Positions 4,909-5,970 of a stretch of 5,970 nucleotides of DNA are shown one piece after another. The stretch is from Candidatus Omnitrophota bacterium. Lineage in GTDB: Bacteria; Omnitrophota; Gorgyraeia; Tantalellales; Tantalellaceae. Location: assembly GCA_013204685.1 (NCBI GenBank), contig JABMSC010000130.1, forward strand, positions 1 to 5,970. The letters run 5' to 3'. Made by a program: the position numbers and the translations under genes. Under the pieces are notes generated by a model. It did no database searches. It was not told where the DNA came from and was given only the letters and a program-made list of their open reading frames with translations. How positions within the stretch are numbered: the first letter of the stretch is position 1; every line of letters begins with the position of its first letter.

Positions 4909-5970
4909 ATGCGGAAAATCTTAATAATTATATTTTTATTAGTTTCTGTGATATCGGCTGAGAGCTTTTTAGGCGGGTATGCAGAAGCAGAGAACAATGC
5001 TGATGAGAAAGAACAGTTGGCGGCTTTATCTTACGAATTGGCTCATTTACACGAGACCTCGGGGGAAGATAAAAAAGCCGCTGAAGGATACCTGCAAATT
5101 CTCGCTAATTACCCCGACGACATCCCAAGTTTCGCCAGAGCATTTTCCAGGCTCCAGCTGTTATGCCGCAAATACTCCAACAGATACAAAAAAAGTAAGA
5201 GCAAGAAAGATCCCATGGAGGCTTATAGGGCGGGAAAAGAACTTGATATGTTTAGTGCCAGCCTGAAGAACGTTTACGATCACTATAATATGAAAGGGGA
5301 GTATCGCAAAGCGCTGCATATCCTTAACTGTTTAATACGCATAGAAGAAAAAAGCATGTATTATTTGGATCGTGGCAACATATACCTGTACGGATTAAAC
5401 AATCCGACAAAGGCTTTGGATGATTTTGAGAAAATCATGGAGATAGACCCTAATCATCCTACGGTTTATACAGATATCGGTATCGCTAATGAATTTCTCG
5501 GAAATTATGTTAAAGCAAAAACTGCTTATAACAACGCAGCGAAGACATCACCTCAAAATCACTGGGTTCATTATGGTCTTTCGAGAGCTAAAGGTATGGA
5601 CCTTGCCGCTGATTCTCAGCTCGTCAAAGACTGGTATTTTATGGGACACTTTGATAGTTCCAGCAAACCGGGACCTATTGAAAATCAAATTATAGAAGAA
5701 CTTGATATTAAAAAAGTATATATGTCAGAAGACGAGGAAGAATTTTCCTGGTTCAGACCGTTTAAAGAGAATAACTTCGGATTTGTTAATTTAAGCAACA
5801 TCTTTATGAAAAAAGATTTTGTCAGGGCTTATGCCCTGACCTATGTCTATTCTCCGAAAAGAAGAGTGGTTTTATTCAGGATTGGCTGCGACGATGGTGC
5901 TGTGCTATGGGTAAACGAAAATAAGCTCATGGATAACTTAGAATCGCAGCCCCCGAGGGTGGATGACAAC
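4909..5970 (+). CDS. Exported TPR protein with beta-rich module, 3' end missing
   Basis: The frame is open from the ATG at 4909 to the last base (354 codons, no stop). An in-frame TAA at 4903-4905 makes this the first possible start. The N-terminus is a good signal peptide (MRK, hydrophobic ILIIIFLLVSVIS, probable cleavage after AEA at residue 27). No clear Shine-Dalgarno precedes it, unlike the other genes. TPR-like units lie at about residues 38-71, 118-149, 149-184 (KALDDFEKIMEIDPNHP) and 185-219 (FLGNYVKAKTAYNNAAKTSPQNH). From W242 (DWYFMGHFD) a beta-rich module begins, with a GFVNL segment, AYALTYVYSPKRR (307-319) and IGCDDGAVLWVN (325-336). From memory this pattern matches a jelly-roll-like beta-sandwich that often follows TPRs and precedes DUF3857 and transglutaminase-like domains, so the missing part may hold those. 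That is inference. The gene is separate from the upstream operon, after the terminator. Confidence 0.82.
   Translation, partial: MRKILIIIFLLVSVISAESFLGGYAEAENNADEKEQLAALSYELAHLHETSGEDKKAAEGYLQILANYPDDIPSFARAFSRLQLLCRKYSNRYKKSKSKKDPMEAYRAGKELDMFSASLKNVYDHYNMKGEYRKALHILNCLIRIEEKSMYYLDRGNIYLYGLNNPTKALDDFEKIMEIDPNHPTVYTDIGIANEFLGNYVKAKTAYNNAAKTSPQNHWVHYGLSRAKGMDLAADSQLVKDWYFMGHFDSSSKPGPIENQIIEELDIKKVYMSEDEEEFSWFRPFKENNFGFVNLSNIFMKKDFVRAYALTYVYSPKRRVVLFRIGCDDGAVLWVNENKLMDNLESQPPRVDDN
5821..5840. repeat. Perfect hairpin inside the coding sequence
   Basis: GTCAGGGC (5821-5828) and GCCCTGAC (5833-5840) form an 8-bp GC-rich stem with a TTAT loop, within codons for VRAYALT of the second TPR gene. No T tract follows. 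About one such match could occur by chance in a window of this size. Confidence 0.4.

Noticed and set aside
4979..5695. Two short plus-strand reading frames (4979-5266 and 5489-5695) inside the second TPR gene
   Set aside because: They lie in another frame of a long open gene that has a signal peptide and TPRs. Their translations are low-quality and they have no ribosome binding sites.

Overview
The window looks like a metagenome-derived piece of an uncultured Gram-negative-type bacterium. Clues are several Sec-exported proteins built of tetratricopeptide (TPR)-like helical repeats, AGGAGG-type ribosome binding sites, roughly mid-40s percent GC in most coding sequence, and an intergenic GAGCGAAGCGAAGGAT repeat of the kind seen in many environmental genomes. 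Omnitrophota, Desulfobacterota or a related lineage would fit, but nothing here fixes the taxonomy. All genes read rightward.

Region 1 (1-4428) is probably one transcription unit. It starts inside a TPR protein whose 5' end lies outside the window (1-1443). After 22 bases carrying a strong ribosome binding site comes a 792-residue exported solenoid protein (1466-3844) with at least 13 GD/GN-type helix-turn-helix units. After 44 bases comes a small exported protein of unknown family (3889-4314). The unit ends at a strong intrinsic terminator (4399-4428).

Region 2 (4429-4908) has no convincing gene. It holds a run of non-coding structure: a nested inverted repeat able to form a long hairpin or cruciform (4450-4517), the GCGAAGC-bearing dispersed repeat (4594-4620), three tandem heptamers (4642-4662), and a possible -10 element inside a short inverted repeat (4724-4750).

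Region 3 (4909-5970) is the 5' part of a second exported TPR gene with no stop before the window ends. Four TPR-like units are followed by the start of a beta-rich module with a GCDDG...LWVN signature, reminiscent of the beta-sandwich found in TPR/DUF3857/transglutaminase-type proteins.

The common theme is exported helical-repeat scaffold proteins, two of them in one apparent operon with a small exported partner candidate. A shared role in an envelope or secreted assembly is plausible but is inference only. No enzyme active site, defence system, RNA gene, CRISPR array or transposase is visible.
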